From: DASQBT01 sp963746955 | Lineage (GTDB): Bacteria > Pseudomonadota > Gammaproteobacteria > Burkholderiales > Thiobacillaceae | Direction: 5' to 3' | Length of the DNA stretch: 64,000 nt | Assembly (NCBI GenBank): GCA_963746955.1 | Contig: CAVVDR010000007.1 | Span: forward strand, 1 to 64,000 | Shown: positions 25,521 to 34,178 of the stretch, one piece after another | Layout: each line of letters begins with the position of its first letter | How positions within the stretch are numbered: the stretch's first letter is position 1 | Made by a program: the position numbers and the translations under genes | Notes under the pieces: model-generated | What the model saw: only the letters and a program-made list of their open reading frames with translations | The model's database searches: none | What the model was told of the DNA's origin: nothing

Positions 25521-26354
25521 ATGAGCATAAAAAAAGAATTGCTCAAAGTTGGTCGCATACCTAGCCAATTGTTTAGGCGAGTTGCCCCGCCTTTCTTGCA
25601 ACCAGTTTCCATAAATTGCGGGAAAAAGCTATCCGGGACCAAGTTCATTCTGATTGCCTGCATGCCTAAGTCAGGTTCAACCTTCCTTGCATCTACACTT
25701 GGAGGGCTTCCCAATTTTCGGCTTGGCTCCGCTGTCCCGGGGCTAGGTCGAAGAGAACAGGAGATTGACGAGGGATCATTAATAAAATCTGCTGAAATTA
25801 CGAAGAATACTGTCTTTCAGCATCATGTTTGTCATTCAGAACCTCTGGAGCGCTTGCTTCAGAAATACCCATTCCACGTTGTTGTACTCAGCAGGGATTT
25901 GCGGGATGCCGCCGCGTCATTCTCTGATCACCTTGATAGAGAATCTACAGATACTCCAATGGCATATTGCGATAGCGATGACTTGCAAAATATCGATAGT
26001 AGTGGGAAACGTCTTGACTTCATTGTCGATATGATTTTGCCTTGGTACGTGAAGTTCTATGTTTCCTGGCAGAAGTACCGAGCGAGAGGCGGCTCAGTTC
26101 AGTTTATGACTTTCGATCACTTAATTGAAAACAAGTTGGAATCCATAAGATCTATATTGGAGCAAGCAGGGCTGAGGATATCAGAGGCTGATGTCATTGA
26201 GTCTGTAAACAGCGATCGGTTTACCAGACTGAATAAGGGGGTGAGCGGTAGAGGTGATGCGTTGTTTAATGACAACCCACAAGCAACTGCAAACCTACAA
26301 CGTTATCTTTCATATTATCCAGATGTCGATTTCCGTCCCATCTTCAGGATCTGA
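25521..26354 (+). CDS. Sulfotransferase-family protein
   Basis: The 277-residue protein has the PAPS-binding 5' loop PKSGSTFL (49-56) and the 3'-phosphate site SRDLRDAAASFSDH (about 124-137). A long helical C-terminal half follows and similarity ends in DFRPIFRI. It would transfer sulfate from PAPS to a glycan or lipid, implying a sulfated polysaccharide. The gene is clearly more AT-rich than the flanking operon, suggesting separate acquisition. The 66-bp gap before it is also AT-rich. Confidence 0.8.
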   Translation: MSIKKELLKVGRIPSQLFRRVAPPFLQPVSINCGKKLSGTKFILIACMPKSGSTFLASTLGGLPNFRLGSAVPGLGRREQEIDEGSLIKSAEITKNTVFQHHVCHSEPLERLLQKYPFHVVVLSRDLRDAAASFSDHLDRESTDTPMAYCDSDDLQNIDSSGKRLDFIVDMILPWYVKFYVSWQKYRARGGSVQFMTFDHLIENKLESIRSILEQAGLRISEADVIESVNSDRFTRLNKGVSGRGDALFNDNPQATANLQRYLSYYPDVDFRPIFRI

Positions 26355-26397
26355 ACTTGGGTCTTTTCAACACCAAGAAGCTGTAAGGTTAGCGGGA

Positions 26398-26842
26398 TAC
26401 TATGTGAGGCAACTTGGGAATCGAGGGGCAGCTGCCCATTGTCAGTTCGTATTGAACAAAGCTGGGGGAAATATTTCATGGGGCTGCTTATGATGATTAC
26501 TGGAAGCCCACGGTGATCGACCAGGTCCGACAAATCGCATCGGGATATCAGCGAGTTCTTGTCTGTCTCGACTCCAACCACACACACGAACATGTGATGG
26601 AAGAGTTGCGGGCCTATGCCCCGTTAGTCTCGGTTGGTAGCTACTGTGCGGTATTCGATACTCTCATCGAGGACATGCCAGCCGACATGTTCCCAAGCCG
26701 CTCTTGGGGACCGGGCAACAATCCCAAGACTGCCGTCCATGAGTACCTTAGGTCACATCCCGAGTTCGAGATCGACAGAAAGATCCAGCATAAGCTCCTG
26801 ATTACCGTCGCACCGGATGGCTATCTCAAAAGGGTGCGCTAA
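26398..26842 (+). pseudogene. Chimeric remnant: glycosyltransferase-2 fragment joined to a CmcI-like 3' fragment
   Basis: Bases 26398-26510 resemble the GT2 gene at 27077-27190: translated pieces YYVRQLGNRGAAAHCQFVLN and AAYDDYWKP match RYVRQSVNLGALPNFQFVLD and AAYDDFWKP, with at least one frameshift between them. At about 26512 this joins in frame (YWKPTVIDQVRQ) to a copy of the last 109 codons of the CmcI-like gene, which ends at 26842. Neither half is a whole enzyme. The 110-residue frame from GTG 26513 could be translated but lacks the SAM-binding motif. I read this as the scar of recombination between related gene cassettes. Confidence 0.75.
26516..26842 (+). repeat. 327-bp direct repeat, copy 2 (inside chimeric remnant)
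   Basis: Second copy of the segment at 25128-25454, gap-free. Differences cluster in the middle (about 26607-26692), while the final 150 bp are nearly identical. Confidence 0.9.
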
Positions 26843-26882
26843 GGCCTGTACGGCGCGACATCGTTGGATAATCAGGAACCAA

Positions 26883-27746
26883 ATGTCATCCTCACAACCA
26901 ATTGTCAGCATAGGAATGCCCGTATTCAATGGCGAGAAGTACATTCGCGATGCTCTAGACTCGCTGTTGGCACAAACCTTCACAGACTTTGAATTAATCA
27001 TTTCTGACAATGCATCTACCGACAGGACGGAACAAATCTGCCGTCAATATGCAGCGCACGACGCGCGAATTCGTTATGTCAGACAATCCGTAAATCTAGG
27101 TGCCCTTCCTAATTTTCAGTTCGTGTTAGATGCAGCTGTAGGGGAATATTTTATGTGGGCCGCATATGATGATTTCTGGAAACCCAACTTCATCGCCCAC
27201 GCCCTACCGGCCATGAACGATAAGTCTGTTGGATTTGTATTTCCAACAACTATCGTAAAAAGCATTCATCTAGGTGTCTACAAGAAAATTCCAAGGACCA
27301 TTTTTAAGGGATTCGAAGACAGGGATAGAAACAGAAGGATATTGAGTTTTGCGAATCTGCATATTTATTCATACAAGGGAAATTTGATTTACTCCCTGTT
27401 CAGAACCAACATACTGAGAGAAGCCTTTGCAAAACAGGATATCTCCAACGAGACCATATTTTGCATGTTCGTGCTTGGGGCAGCGCGCGGAGTGGTAATG
27501 GATGAATACAATTTCTACAAGAGGTACCCTACCCGTTGGCCTGGCGTTCGCAGAAGGCGGCCTAAGAGACTTGAAAAAAGATTGCAATTCGAAAAATGGC
27601 GAGATGAGAACACTGATAGAGCAAAATCCCTGTTCCCCGAACTGAGTGCAAAGCTGGACCTGATACGCTCAAATCAAGAACCGGCCAATTTCCATTCGGG
27701 GTTCCAAATCGTAAAGGACCTGCTCAAGCCGGACTCGGCAGAATGA
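26883..27746 (+). CDS. Family 2 glycosyltransferase
   Basis: The 287-residue protein has the GT-A start VSIGMPVFNGEKYIRDALDS and the nucleotide-binding LIISDNASTDRTEQICRQYA. YFMWAAYDDFWKPNFI supplies an acidic pair at the DxD position. The C-terminal half is basic and AT-rich. It would add one sugar to the lipid-linked repeat unit on the cytoplasmic side. ATG 26883 has AGGA 6 nt upstream; the longer frame from 26817 overlaps the remnant. It ends 21 bp from a convergent glycosyltransferase gene. Confidence 0.85.
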   Translation: MSSSQPIVSIGMPVFNGEKYIRDALDSLLAQTFTDFELIISDNASTDRTEQICRQYAAHDARIRYVRQSVNLGALPNFQFVLDAAVGEYFMWAAYDDFWKPNFIAHALPAMNDKSVGFVFPTTIVKSIHLGVYKKIPRTIFKGFEDRDRNRRILSFANLHIYSYKGNLIYSLFRTNILREAFAKQDISNETIFCMFVLGAARGVVMDEYNFYKRYPTRWPGVRRRRPKRLEKRLQFEKWRDENTDRAKSLFPELSAKLDLIRSNQEPANFHSGFQIVKDLLKPDSAE

Positions 27747-27767
27747 ATGTTGAAGGAGTCTCGTTGC

Positions 27768-28832
27768 CTACTGACCGTAGCTTTCCGTCGGCCAGCGGTA
27801 AGCGTGAGAAAACGGCAGTCCGAGCGTGGCTTCGATCATGTATTGCGACACGAGTCTCTCGTTGAATTCGCGGTGTCCAAATTCATATCCCGCCTTGGCC
27901 ACTTGTTGCCGTTCCTTATCGTTCTGCAGATAAAAACGCAATGCGTCGATGAATTCATCGGCAGTCTCCACCTCGACCAAGGTGTCATTCCCGTACAGTT
28001 CCGACAGGCTGAAAGCACGCGTCGAAACCACCAATAACCCATTGCCCTGATACAGGCCGATCCGGTCCGACGAATACAGATACAGTTTGCCGCCTGGCCC
28101 GGACTTGGCCTCCATGTTGCGCTGACTGAAGTTGAGCCCAATTCTGGCCTGCCCCAGCGCATCCATGAAGGCGGTTCCAAACAGTGACTTGCCGGGCCCG
28201 TGACCGTAAATGGCACAGCGCGCTTCGGGAAGCCGGTTGCGCAAGAGTTCTTGGGCGCGCCCGCGAAGATCGTCGGGATGCTGCCATTTCGACATGTGTC
28301 CAGCAAAGAAGACATCGTGCGCCTGATCGGTGCGTTCGTGGTTTCGGTGGATGTCGATGCTGGAATCCACCGGGTTGGGGACAAAGGCCGCTTTAGAACG
28401 GGAACCCGCAAGGCGCGACAGGACCGGGCCGGCCGTGGTCACGAACAACCGGTCAATGAACTCTGCCTTGCTTCGGGCATTGCGGAAGTTGGACGCGTCA
28501 AACATGGGGTCGATGTGGTATTGCAAGATCGCCACATTGGGCAGCAGTCTTCTGGCTTCGGCCAGAGTCTCGGGATGAATCACATCTGCCGCACTCAGCG
28601 CAATCACTTCAGGCCTGAAATTGCGGCAGACTTCGAGCAGTTTTCGGTTGCTCGCCCCTGCCCCCAGCTTGCGGGTTCCGAAGACCGACGAGCAGCGCGC
28701 CATATCGCGATCGCTGAACCAGTAAACGTCGTGATTGTTCCTGATAAAGCCGTTGTTGATGCGCACCGGAAAAAAGTAATTGCGGGCGCCAAGATATTTC
28801 ATCTGCTGGTGGGAAACATGAAGAATTCTCAT
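27768..28832 (-). CDS. Glycosyltransferase, CgeB/GT-B type
   Basis: The 354-residue protein starts MRILHVSHQQMKYLGARNYF. It has a GT-B layout with HDVYWFSDRD and EVIALSAADVIHPETL in the N-terminal half. The CgeB-like C-terminal half has VFFAGHMSKWQHPDDLRGRA, KSLFGTAFMDALGQARIGLNFSQR, NGLLVVSTRAFSLSELYGND and a final SQYMIEATLG. The donor and acceptor are unknown. It runs against the main polysaccharide operon and ends 21 bp from it. The next minus-strand gene upstream lies 96 bp away. Confidence 0.75.
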   Translation of the reverse strand: MRILHVSHQQMKYLGARNYFFPVRINNGFIRNNHDVYWFSDRDMARCSSVFGTRKLGAGASNRKLLEVCRNFRPEVIALSAADVIHPETLAEARRLLPNVAILQYHIDPMFDASNFRNARSKAEFIDRLFVTTAGPVLSRLAGSRSKAAFVPNPVDSSIDIHRNHERTDQAHDVFFAGHMSKWQHPDDLRGRAQELLRNRLPEARCAIYGHGPGKSLFGTAFMDALGQARIGLNFSQRNMEAKSGPGGKLYLYSSDRIGLYQGNGLLVVSTRAFSLSELYGNDTLVEVETADEFIDALRFYLQNDKERQQVAKAGYEFGHREFNERLVSQYMIEATLGLPFSHAYRWPTESYGQ

Positions 28833-28928
28833 CGGTGGCTTCGCATGTTCATTGTCACATTTGTTTCAAACCAAAATGCAAGCGTCTTGCGTGTCTGATC
28901 ACGCAGGCCGCTTGGCCGGCCCTCGAAC

Positions 28929-30044
28929 TCAAAAGCTGCGCAATCCATTTTTGAACAACTGCCCGGGCTTGAAATCTCCGGCAAGCAGCGTCGGCAGGAG
29001 CCCGGCCACCCATGCCGGCGTGATTGCTTTCATGCAAGCATGATGATCTGGGTTGCGGCATACCTTGGCATAGCAGCTAATGCAGGGCAGATCCGCCTGG
29101 ACCGCGAACGTCAAGTCCCCGATCGGCTTGACGCGGCGCGGATCAGTCGGTCCGCACAGCACCAGCAAGGGCCGTCCCGCAGCGGACGCGAAGTGGGCGG
29201 TGCCGGTATCGTTGCCGATGATGGCCATCGCACCCTCGCACAGCGGCGCAATTTGCAGCAACGCCAACTTGCCATTAAGGTTGAGGACAAAATCGCCGGC
29301 AGCAGCAATTTGCTCGCAATCTTCCACCTCATCCGGTCCGCCGATGAGTACGATTTTTCTTACGCCCTGCGCGTGCAGCAGTTGGGCCAGTTCTATGTAA
29401 CGTGGGGCTCCCCAACGCTTCAATAGGCCGGCGGCATTCGATCCGGGCAGCAGGACGACATAGCTGCCATCTTCCAGCCCATATTCATCGCGCAGCGCTT
29501 TCACTCCTTCGATTAGTTCCGCGGCCGGATGGAATACCGGATGCGGGGTACGCGCAGGAATTCCGGCCGATTCGAGCACGGATCGCATCATGACAAAGGC
29601 ATGCGCCTGTGGATCGCGATTTTCCGGCTGATGCGTGTAGGGAAATCCGCCGCGATTGCCGAGCCGGTAACGCGGCGCGCCGCCCGATGCCCAAAGGAGC
29701 GCGAGCAGGAAACGGGAATGGTCGGAACGCTGAAAATCGATCAGCAAGTCATAGCGGCCGGCCCGGATTTTTCGGATCCACGCCAGGGCATTGGACCAGC
29801 GTTGACCTTTCTTGCGAACATCGATGGCGAAAACTTCGGTGAAGCGTGGATCTGCTTTGAACAAACCTACGCAATTGGGTTGTGTGTTCAGATCGATTTC
29901 AGCGTCAGGAAAGGCGCGCGCAATATCTTCCATCAGCGCGCTGGTGATCACCACATCACCCAGGGCGCTCCATTTGATGATGAGTACGCGCCGGATCTGG
30001 TCCTTGGGGATGAAGGGGCGGGAGACGCTTGCGGACGCTGCCAT
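28929..30044 (-). CDS. Family 9 glycosyltransferase (heptosyltransferase-like)
   Basis: The 371-residue protein has the GT9 start IRRVLIIKWSALGDVVITSALMEDI, the acceptor-side LLIDFQRSDHSRF, and the ADP-heptose-site VVLLPGSNAAGLLKRWG, IVLIGGPDEVEDC and AIIGNDTGTAHFASAAGRPLLVL. CISCYAKVCRNPDHHACMKAIT holds the C-terminal cysteine pattern common in this family. It probably acts in LPS core or related glycan assembly, using ADP-heptose or another NDP sugar. It starts 18 bp after the hisG stop and is probably read from the murA-hisG transcript. Confidence 0.88.
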   Translation of the reverse strand: MAASASVSRPFIPKDQIRRVLIIKWSALGDVVITSALMEDIARAFPDAEIDLNTQPNCVGLFKADPRFTEVFAIDVRKKGQRWSNALAWIRKIRAGRYDLLIDFQRSDHSRFLLALLWASGGAPRYRLGNRGGFPYTHQPENRDPQAHAFVMMRSVLESAGIPARTPHPVFHPAAELIEGVKALRDEYGLEDGSYVVLLPGSNAAGLLKRWGAPRYIELAQLLHAQGVRKIVLIGGPDEVEDCEQIAAAGDFVLNLNGKLALLQIAPLCEGAMAIIGNDTGTAHFASAAGRPLLVLCGPTDPRRVKPIGDLTFAVQADLPCISCYAKVCRNPDHHACMKAITPAWVAGLLPTLLAGDFKPGQLFKNGLRSF

Positions 30045-30061
30045 CGATGCGCCGCGGGAGC

Positions 30062-30706
30062 CTAAGGGGTGGCCGCTATGGCGCCCGCAAAGGCATCAAA
30101 TAGTGGCTGCAGCTGCGCACGCTTGGTCTTGAGCGAGGCTTGGTTCACCACCAGCCGGGAGCTGATATCAGCAATGTGCTCCACCGCTACCAGGCCGTTG
30201 GCCTTGAGCGTGCCGCCGGACGAGACCAGGTCCACGATCGCGTCGGCCAGACCGACCAGCGGCGCCAACTCCATGGAACCATAGAGCTTGATCAGGTCGA
30301 CATGCACGCCCTTGGCGGCGAAATGCTCGCGCGCCGTCTTGACATACTTGGTGGCCACCCGGATGCGCCCACCCTCCCCCACCCGGCCCGCGTAGTCGAA
30401 TCCTTCCCGCACCGCGACCATCATCCGGCAGCGGGCGATTCGTAAATCCAGGGGCTGATAAAGTCCTTCTCCGCCGTGCTCGTCGAGCACGTCCTTTCCG
30501 GCCACGCCCAAATCCGCCCCACCATGTTGCACATAGGTAGGCACGTCGCTGGCGCGCACGATGAGCAGGCGCACATCGACCCGATTGGTGCCGATAATGA
30601 GCTTGCGCGAGCCGGAAGGATCTTCGACCGGCGCAATTCCCGCCGCGCTCAGCAGCGGAAGGGTTTCGTCAAAGATGCGGCCTTTGGACAGGGCTAGGGT
30701 AATCAT
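30062..30706 (-). CDS. hisG: ATP phosphoribosyltransferase, short form
   Basis: The 214-residue catalytic subunit starts MITLALSKGRIFDETLPLL. It contains DVRLLIVRASDVPTYVQHG, ADLGVAGKDVLDEHG and ELAPLVGLADAIVDLVSSGGTLKANGL, the phosphoribosyl site. It lacks the C-terminal regulatory domain of long HisG, so it needs HisZ, which is not in this window. It catalyses the first step of histidine synthesis. It follows murA by 7 bp. In many betaproteobacteria hisD, hisC and hisB come next; here a glycosyltransferase does, so the his cluster is split at this point. Confidence 0.95.
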   Translation of the reverse strand: MITLALSKGRIFDETLPLLSAAGIAPVEDPSGSRKLIIGTNRVDVRLLIVRASDVPTYVQHGGADLGVAGKDVLDEHGGEGLYQPLDLRIARCRMMVAVREGFDYAGRVGEGGRIRVATKYVKTAREHFAAKGVHVDLIKLYGSMELAPLVGLADAIVDLVSSGGTLKANGLVAVEHIADISSRLVVNQASLKTKRAQLQPLFDAFAGAIAATP

Positions 30707-30713
30707 CGTGTAT

Positions 30714-31970
30714 TCAATGGAGCCGGCGCACCCGGGCGCCGAGCTTGCTGAGTTTTTCCTCTATGCGCTCATAGCCCCGGTCCAGGTGATAGATGCGCTC
30801 GATGACGGTTTCTCCCTGGGCGACCAGCCCGGCCAGCACCAGGCAGGCGGAGGCGCGCAGGTCGGTAGCCATCACCGTCGCGCCGTCCAGACGCGCGACG
30901 CCGCGCACCAGGGCGGTGTGGCCGGACACTTCGATATTCGCACCGAGCCGGCGCAGCTCCTGCACGTGCATGAAGCGGTTCTCGAAGATCGATTCGGTGA
31001 CGCTCGCCGCCCCTTGGGCAACCGAATTCAGGGCCATGAACTGCGCCTGCATGTCGGTCGGAAAGGCCGGGTGGGGCGCGGTGCGGATATCCACGGCCTT
31101 GAGGGCATGGTTGCCTCGGCTGGCCTCGATCCAGTCGTCCCCCACTTCCACCTGGGCGCCCGCATCGCGCAACTTGGCAATGACCGCATCCAGAGTATCC
31201 GGCTGGGCATGAGTGGCACGTATCCTGCCGCCGGTCATGGCTGCCGCCACCAGGAAGGTGCCGGTTTCAATCCGGTCCGGCATGATGCGGTGGTGGGCGC
31301 CGTTCAACGCCGGAACGCCATGGATGGCGATAACGCCGGTGCCCGCGCCTTCTATCCTCGCGCCCATCGCTGCCAGGCACCTCGCCAGGTCCACGACTTC
31401 CGGCTCCCGGGCCGCATTCTCCAGGATGGTGGTTCCTTCAGCCAGACTGGCGGCCATCATCAGATTTTCCGTGCCGGTCACCGTCACGGTATCCATGACG
31501 ATGCGCGCACCCTTGAGCTTCTTCGCCGCCGCGTGAATGTAGCCATGTTCGATGTGAATATGCGCACCCATAGCCTGCAGACCCTTGATGTGCAGGTCCA
31601 CCGGACGCGACCCGATGGCGCAGCCACCCGGCAGGGACACCCGCGCCTCGCCAAAACGCGCGAGGGTCGGCCCCAGCACCAGGATGGATGCGCGCATGGT
31701 TTTCACCATCTCGTAGGGCGCCTCCAGCACCGGCACTTCACGTGCGCAGAGGCTCACCCGGTTGCGCTCGTCCAGGGTCACCCTCAGCCCCATGTGGCCC
31801 AGCAGGGCCAGCATGGTGCTCATGTCCTTCAGATGCGGTGCATTGTCGAATACCAGCGTTTCAGGCGTCAGCAGTGCGGCCGTGAGAAGCGGAAGCGCCG
31901 CATTCTTGGCGCCGGAGACGCGGACTTCCCCATTGAGGGCAGTGCCGCCGTGTATGGACAGCTTGTCCAT
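30714..31970 (-). CDS. murA: UDP-N-acetylglucosamine 1-carboxyvinyltransferase
   Basis: The 418-residue enzyme transfers enolpyruvate from PEP to UDP-GlcNAc, the first committed step of peptidoglycan synthesis. The active-site cysteine is C117 in SLPGGCAIGSRPVDLH, the target of fosfomycin. Start motif LSIHGGTALNGEVRVSGAKN and end motif LDRGYERIEEKLSKLGA are typical. ATG 31970 directly abuts the bolA-type stop codon, so expression is coupled. Confidence 0.97.
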   Translation of the reverse strand: MDKLSIHGGTALNGEVRVSGAKNAALPLLTAALLTPETLVFDNAPHLKDMSTMLALLGHMGLRVTLDERNRVSLCAREVPVLEAPYEMVKTMRASILVLGPTLARFGEARVSLPGGCAIGSRPVDLHIKGLQAMGAHIHIEHGYIHAAAKKLKGARIVMDTVTVTGTENLMMAASLAEGTTILENAAREPEVVDLARCLAAMGARIEGAGTGVIAIHGVPALNGAHHRIMPDRIETGTFLVAAAMTGGRIRATHAQPDTLDAVIAKLRDAGAQVEVGDDWIEASRGNHALKAVDIRTAPHPAFPTDMQAQFMALNSVAQGAASVTESIFENRFMHVQELRRLGANIEVSGHTALVRGVARLDGATVMATDLRASACLVLAGLVAQGETVIERIYHLDRGYERIEEKLSKLGARVRRLH

Positions 31971-32207
31971 TTAACGCCGGGCCCAGTCCTCGGGGGTAAA
32001 GGTCTTCATGGACAGTGCGTGAATTTCTTCCCGCATGCGTTCCCCCAGTGCCTTGTAGACCAGTTGGTGCTGCTGGACCATGTTCTTGCCGCGGAACTCG
32101 CCGCTGACAATGATGGCTTCGAAATGCTGGCCATCGCCGCTGACCTCCACGTCTTCGCAGGGCAGCGCGGCTTCAATCCAGCGCTTGATGTCTTCCGGTG
32201 TCACCAT
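31971..32207 (-). CDS. BolA/IbaG family protein
   Basis: The 78-residue protein has the BolA fold with EVSGDGQHFEAIIVSGEFRGKNMVQQHQLVYKALG, including the conserved His that binds a shared [2Fe-2S] cluster with monothiol glutaredoxins. The N-terminus (MVTPEDIKRWIEAALPCEDV) and the position next to murA fit IbaG (YrbA) rather than BolA. It lies downstream of the ABC exporter by 46 bp. Confidence 0.92.
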   Translation of the reverse strand: MVTPEDIKRWIEAALPCEDVEVSGDGQHFEAIIVSGEFRGKNMVQQHQLVYKALGERMREEIHALSMKTFTPEDWARR

Positions 32208-32253
32208 ATTGATTCGGCACGAAATAAGGGAAAGGGGAAAGGAGTCTCAATGA

Positions 32254-33009
32254 TCAGTATCTCAACTTGTAGCCGCGCTTGAGCAGCAAGAGGGTAAATC
32301 CGGATATTGCCACAAAGCAGCCGGCCACGACGAGAAAGCTGGTGCCCGGGGCCGCGTCTGACTGGCCGAAGAAGCCGTAACGGAAACCGTCAGTCATGTA
32401 GAAAACCGGATTGAGATGGGAGGCAATCAGCCAGAACGGCGGCAGGGTGTGGATGGAATAGAACACCCCGGAAAGGAAGGTAAGCGGCATGATGATAAAG
32501 TTCTGAAACGCAGCCATCTGGTCGAATTTTTCCGCCCAGATGCCGGCGATGATACCGAGTGCGGAAAATACGCCGGTTGAAAGAAAGGTGTAGGTGAGCA
32601 GCCAGAGCGGATGCAGTATGCGCGGTTCGACAAACCAGATGGTTACGGCAAGCACTCCCAAGCCCACCACCAGGCCCCTGACCATGGCGGCTGCCATGTA
32701 AGCGGCAAACAGCTCGAAATAGGACAAGGGCGACAGAAGCACAAAGATGATGTTGCCGGTGACCTTCGACTGGATCAGACTAGATGAACTGTTGGCAAAG
32801 GCGTTTTGCAGTGCCGTCATCATCACCAGCCCGGGAATCAGAAATTCCGTGTAACTGATTCCGGGAAAGACCTGCACCCGGCCTTTCAGCGCGTGGGAAA
32901 AAATCATCAGATACAGCATGGCCGAAACCACCGGCGCCAGCACCGTTTGAAATGCGACTTTCCAGAAGCGCAGGATTTCCTTGTAACAAAGCGTGCTGAA
33001 CCCGCTCAT
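32254..33009 (-). CDS. ABC-2 type exporter permease (YadH-like)
   Basis: The 251-residue protein has six hydrophobic helices and the ABC-2 signature region (IIAGIWAEKFDQMAAFQNFI, with MPLTFLSGVFYSIHTLPP). It resembles YadH, paired with YadG in many Proteobacteria. The substrate is unknown; the Mla context suggests a lipid or envelope precursor. ATG 33009 overlaps the ATPase stop by 4 bp. Confidence 0.88.
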   Translation of the reverse strand: MSGFSTLCYKEILRFWKVAFQTVLAPVVSAMLYLMIFSHALKGRVQVFPGISYTEFLIPGLVMMTALQNAFANSSSSLIQSKVTGNIIFVLLSPLSYFELFAAYMAAAMVRGLVVGLGVLAVTIWFVEPRILHPLWLLTYTFLSTGVFSALGIIAGIWAEKFDQMAAFQNFIIMPLTFLSGVFYSIHTLPPFWLIASHLNPVFYMTDGFRYGFFGQSDAAPGTSFLVVAGCFVAISGFTLLLLKRGYKLRY

Positions 33010-33899
33010 GCCCGATTCATGATGCCCATGAACACGGTTTCCAGATCCGCTTCCAGCAGCTGCATCTTCTGTACCTTGAGATCAGCCTGCCTCAGGCGGG
33101 CAAGAAGATGTTCCAATTCGGCATAATCGCGGAAACAGAATTCCCAGTCACCCTCCCTCGTCGCCACCAGGGGAAGATCCGCCGGCGGCGTGCCGCTTTC
33201 AAGTTCCAGCCGAGCCTGGTGCTCAGTCGATCCGGCAAGAAGATTTTGCGTACTGTCGAGCGCGACGATACGGCCCGCTTTCATCATGGCGATCCGGCTG
33301 CAGAGGATTTCCGCCTCTTCAAGATAGTGTGTGGTCAGCAGGATCGTATGGCCCTGGCGGTTGAGTTCCTGAATGAACTCCCACAGGGCTTGGCGCAGGC
33401 CCACGTCCACCCCTGCGGTCGGTTCGTCCAGCACGATAAGCGGCGGTTTGTGCACCAGGGCCTGAGCCACCAGCACCCGCCGCTTCATCCCGCCGGACAG
33501 GGCACGCATGTTCTTGTCCGCCTGTTGGGTAAGATCGAGCCGCTCCATGATTTCGTCGAGCCAGGCTTCATTGTTCTTGATGCCAAAATAGCCGGACTGT
33601 AGGCGCAGGGTCTCGCGCACCGTGAAGAAGGGATCAAACACCAATTCCTGCGGAACCACACCCAGAGCCCGGCGCGCCAGCCGGTAATCTCGATGGACAT
33701 CCAGTCCCATCACCCGGGCCTCGCCTTCATCCGCTCGAACCAGCCCCGCCACGACGCTGATAAGCGTGGTTTTCCCCGCGCCATTGGGTCCCAGCAGGGC
33801 AAAAAATTCGCCGGGCTCAATGGCCAGACTGACGCAGTCGAGGGCCTGGGTTGTGCGGAATCGTTTGCAGAGGCCCCGAACCCAGAGTGCGGGAGTCAT
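33006..33899 (-). CDS. ABC exporter ATP-binding protein (YadG-like)
   Basis: The 297-residue ATPase has Walker A GPNGAGKTT (about 37-45), Q-loop VVPQELVFDPF, signature LSGGMKRRVLVAQAL, Walker B LIVLDEPTAGVD and switch His in LLTTHYLEEAE. It has a C-terminal extension of about 80 residues after residue 220. It partners with the downstream permease. It overlaps mlaB by 4 bp, showing the exporter is embedded in the Mla operon. Confidence 0.93.
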   Translation of the reverse strand: MTPALWVRGLCKRFRTTQALDCVSLAIEPGEFFALLGPNGAGKTTLISVVAGLVRADEGEARVMGLDVHRDYRLARRALGVVPQELVFDPFFTVRETLRLQSGYFGIKNNEAWLDEIMERLDLTQQADKNMRALSGGMKRRVLVAQALVHKPPLIVLDEPTAGVDVGLRQALWEFIQELNRQGHTILLTTHYLEEAEILCSRIAMMKAGRIVALDSTQNLLAGSTEHQARLELESGTPPADLPLVATREGDWEFCFRDYAELEHLLARLRQADLKVQKMQLLEADLETVFMGIMNRA

Positions 33900-34174
33900 T
33901 GCGCAATCAGTTCGGAAACCCCATATAGCGCAGCGAGCGCGGTCAGATTTGCAGGCAGATCGGTGAACTTCAGATCGCCGCGCCCGCTTTTAGCTGCTTC
34001 ACGGCGGCAGGAGAGAATCAGGCCCAAGGCGGCGGAATCCACATCGCTGATGTGGCTGAACGTGACTGCCTTCAGCCCCGCGGCTATCAGGGGTTTAAGC
34101 TCCGCCAGCAGTCGGCCGACCGTCTCCAGGGTGACCGGTCCTTGCAGGCTGGCGACCCCTTCCCGGGTTTCCAT
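33896..34174 (-). CDS. mlaB: STAS-domain protein MlaB
   Basis: The 92-residue STAS protein has the sheet-helix order LQGPVTLETVGRLLAEL, then KAVTFSHISDVDSAALGLIL with the conserved D-S helix cap. In the Mla transporter it binds the ATPase MlaF and stabilises the MlaFEDB complex at the inner membrane. It begins 4 bp after the mlaC stop and overlaps the YadG-like gene. Confidence 0.88.
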   Translation of the reverse strand: METREGVASLQGPVTLETVGRLLAELKPLIAAGLKAVTFSHISDVDSAALGLILSCRREAAKSGRGDLKFTDLPANLTALAALYGVSELIAQ

Positions 34175-34178
34175 AAAG

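Noticed and set aside
30561..32282. 573-codon plus-strand ORF antisense to murA and bolA
   Set aside because: It is a shadow of well-identified genes with His/Gln/Arg-rich nonsense composition.
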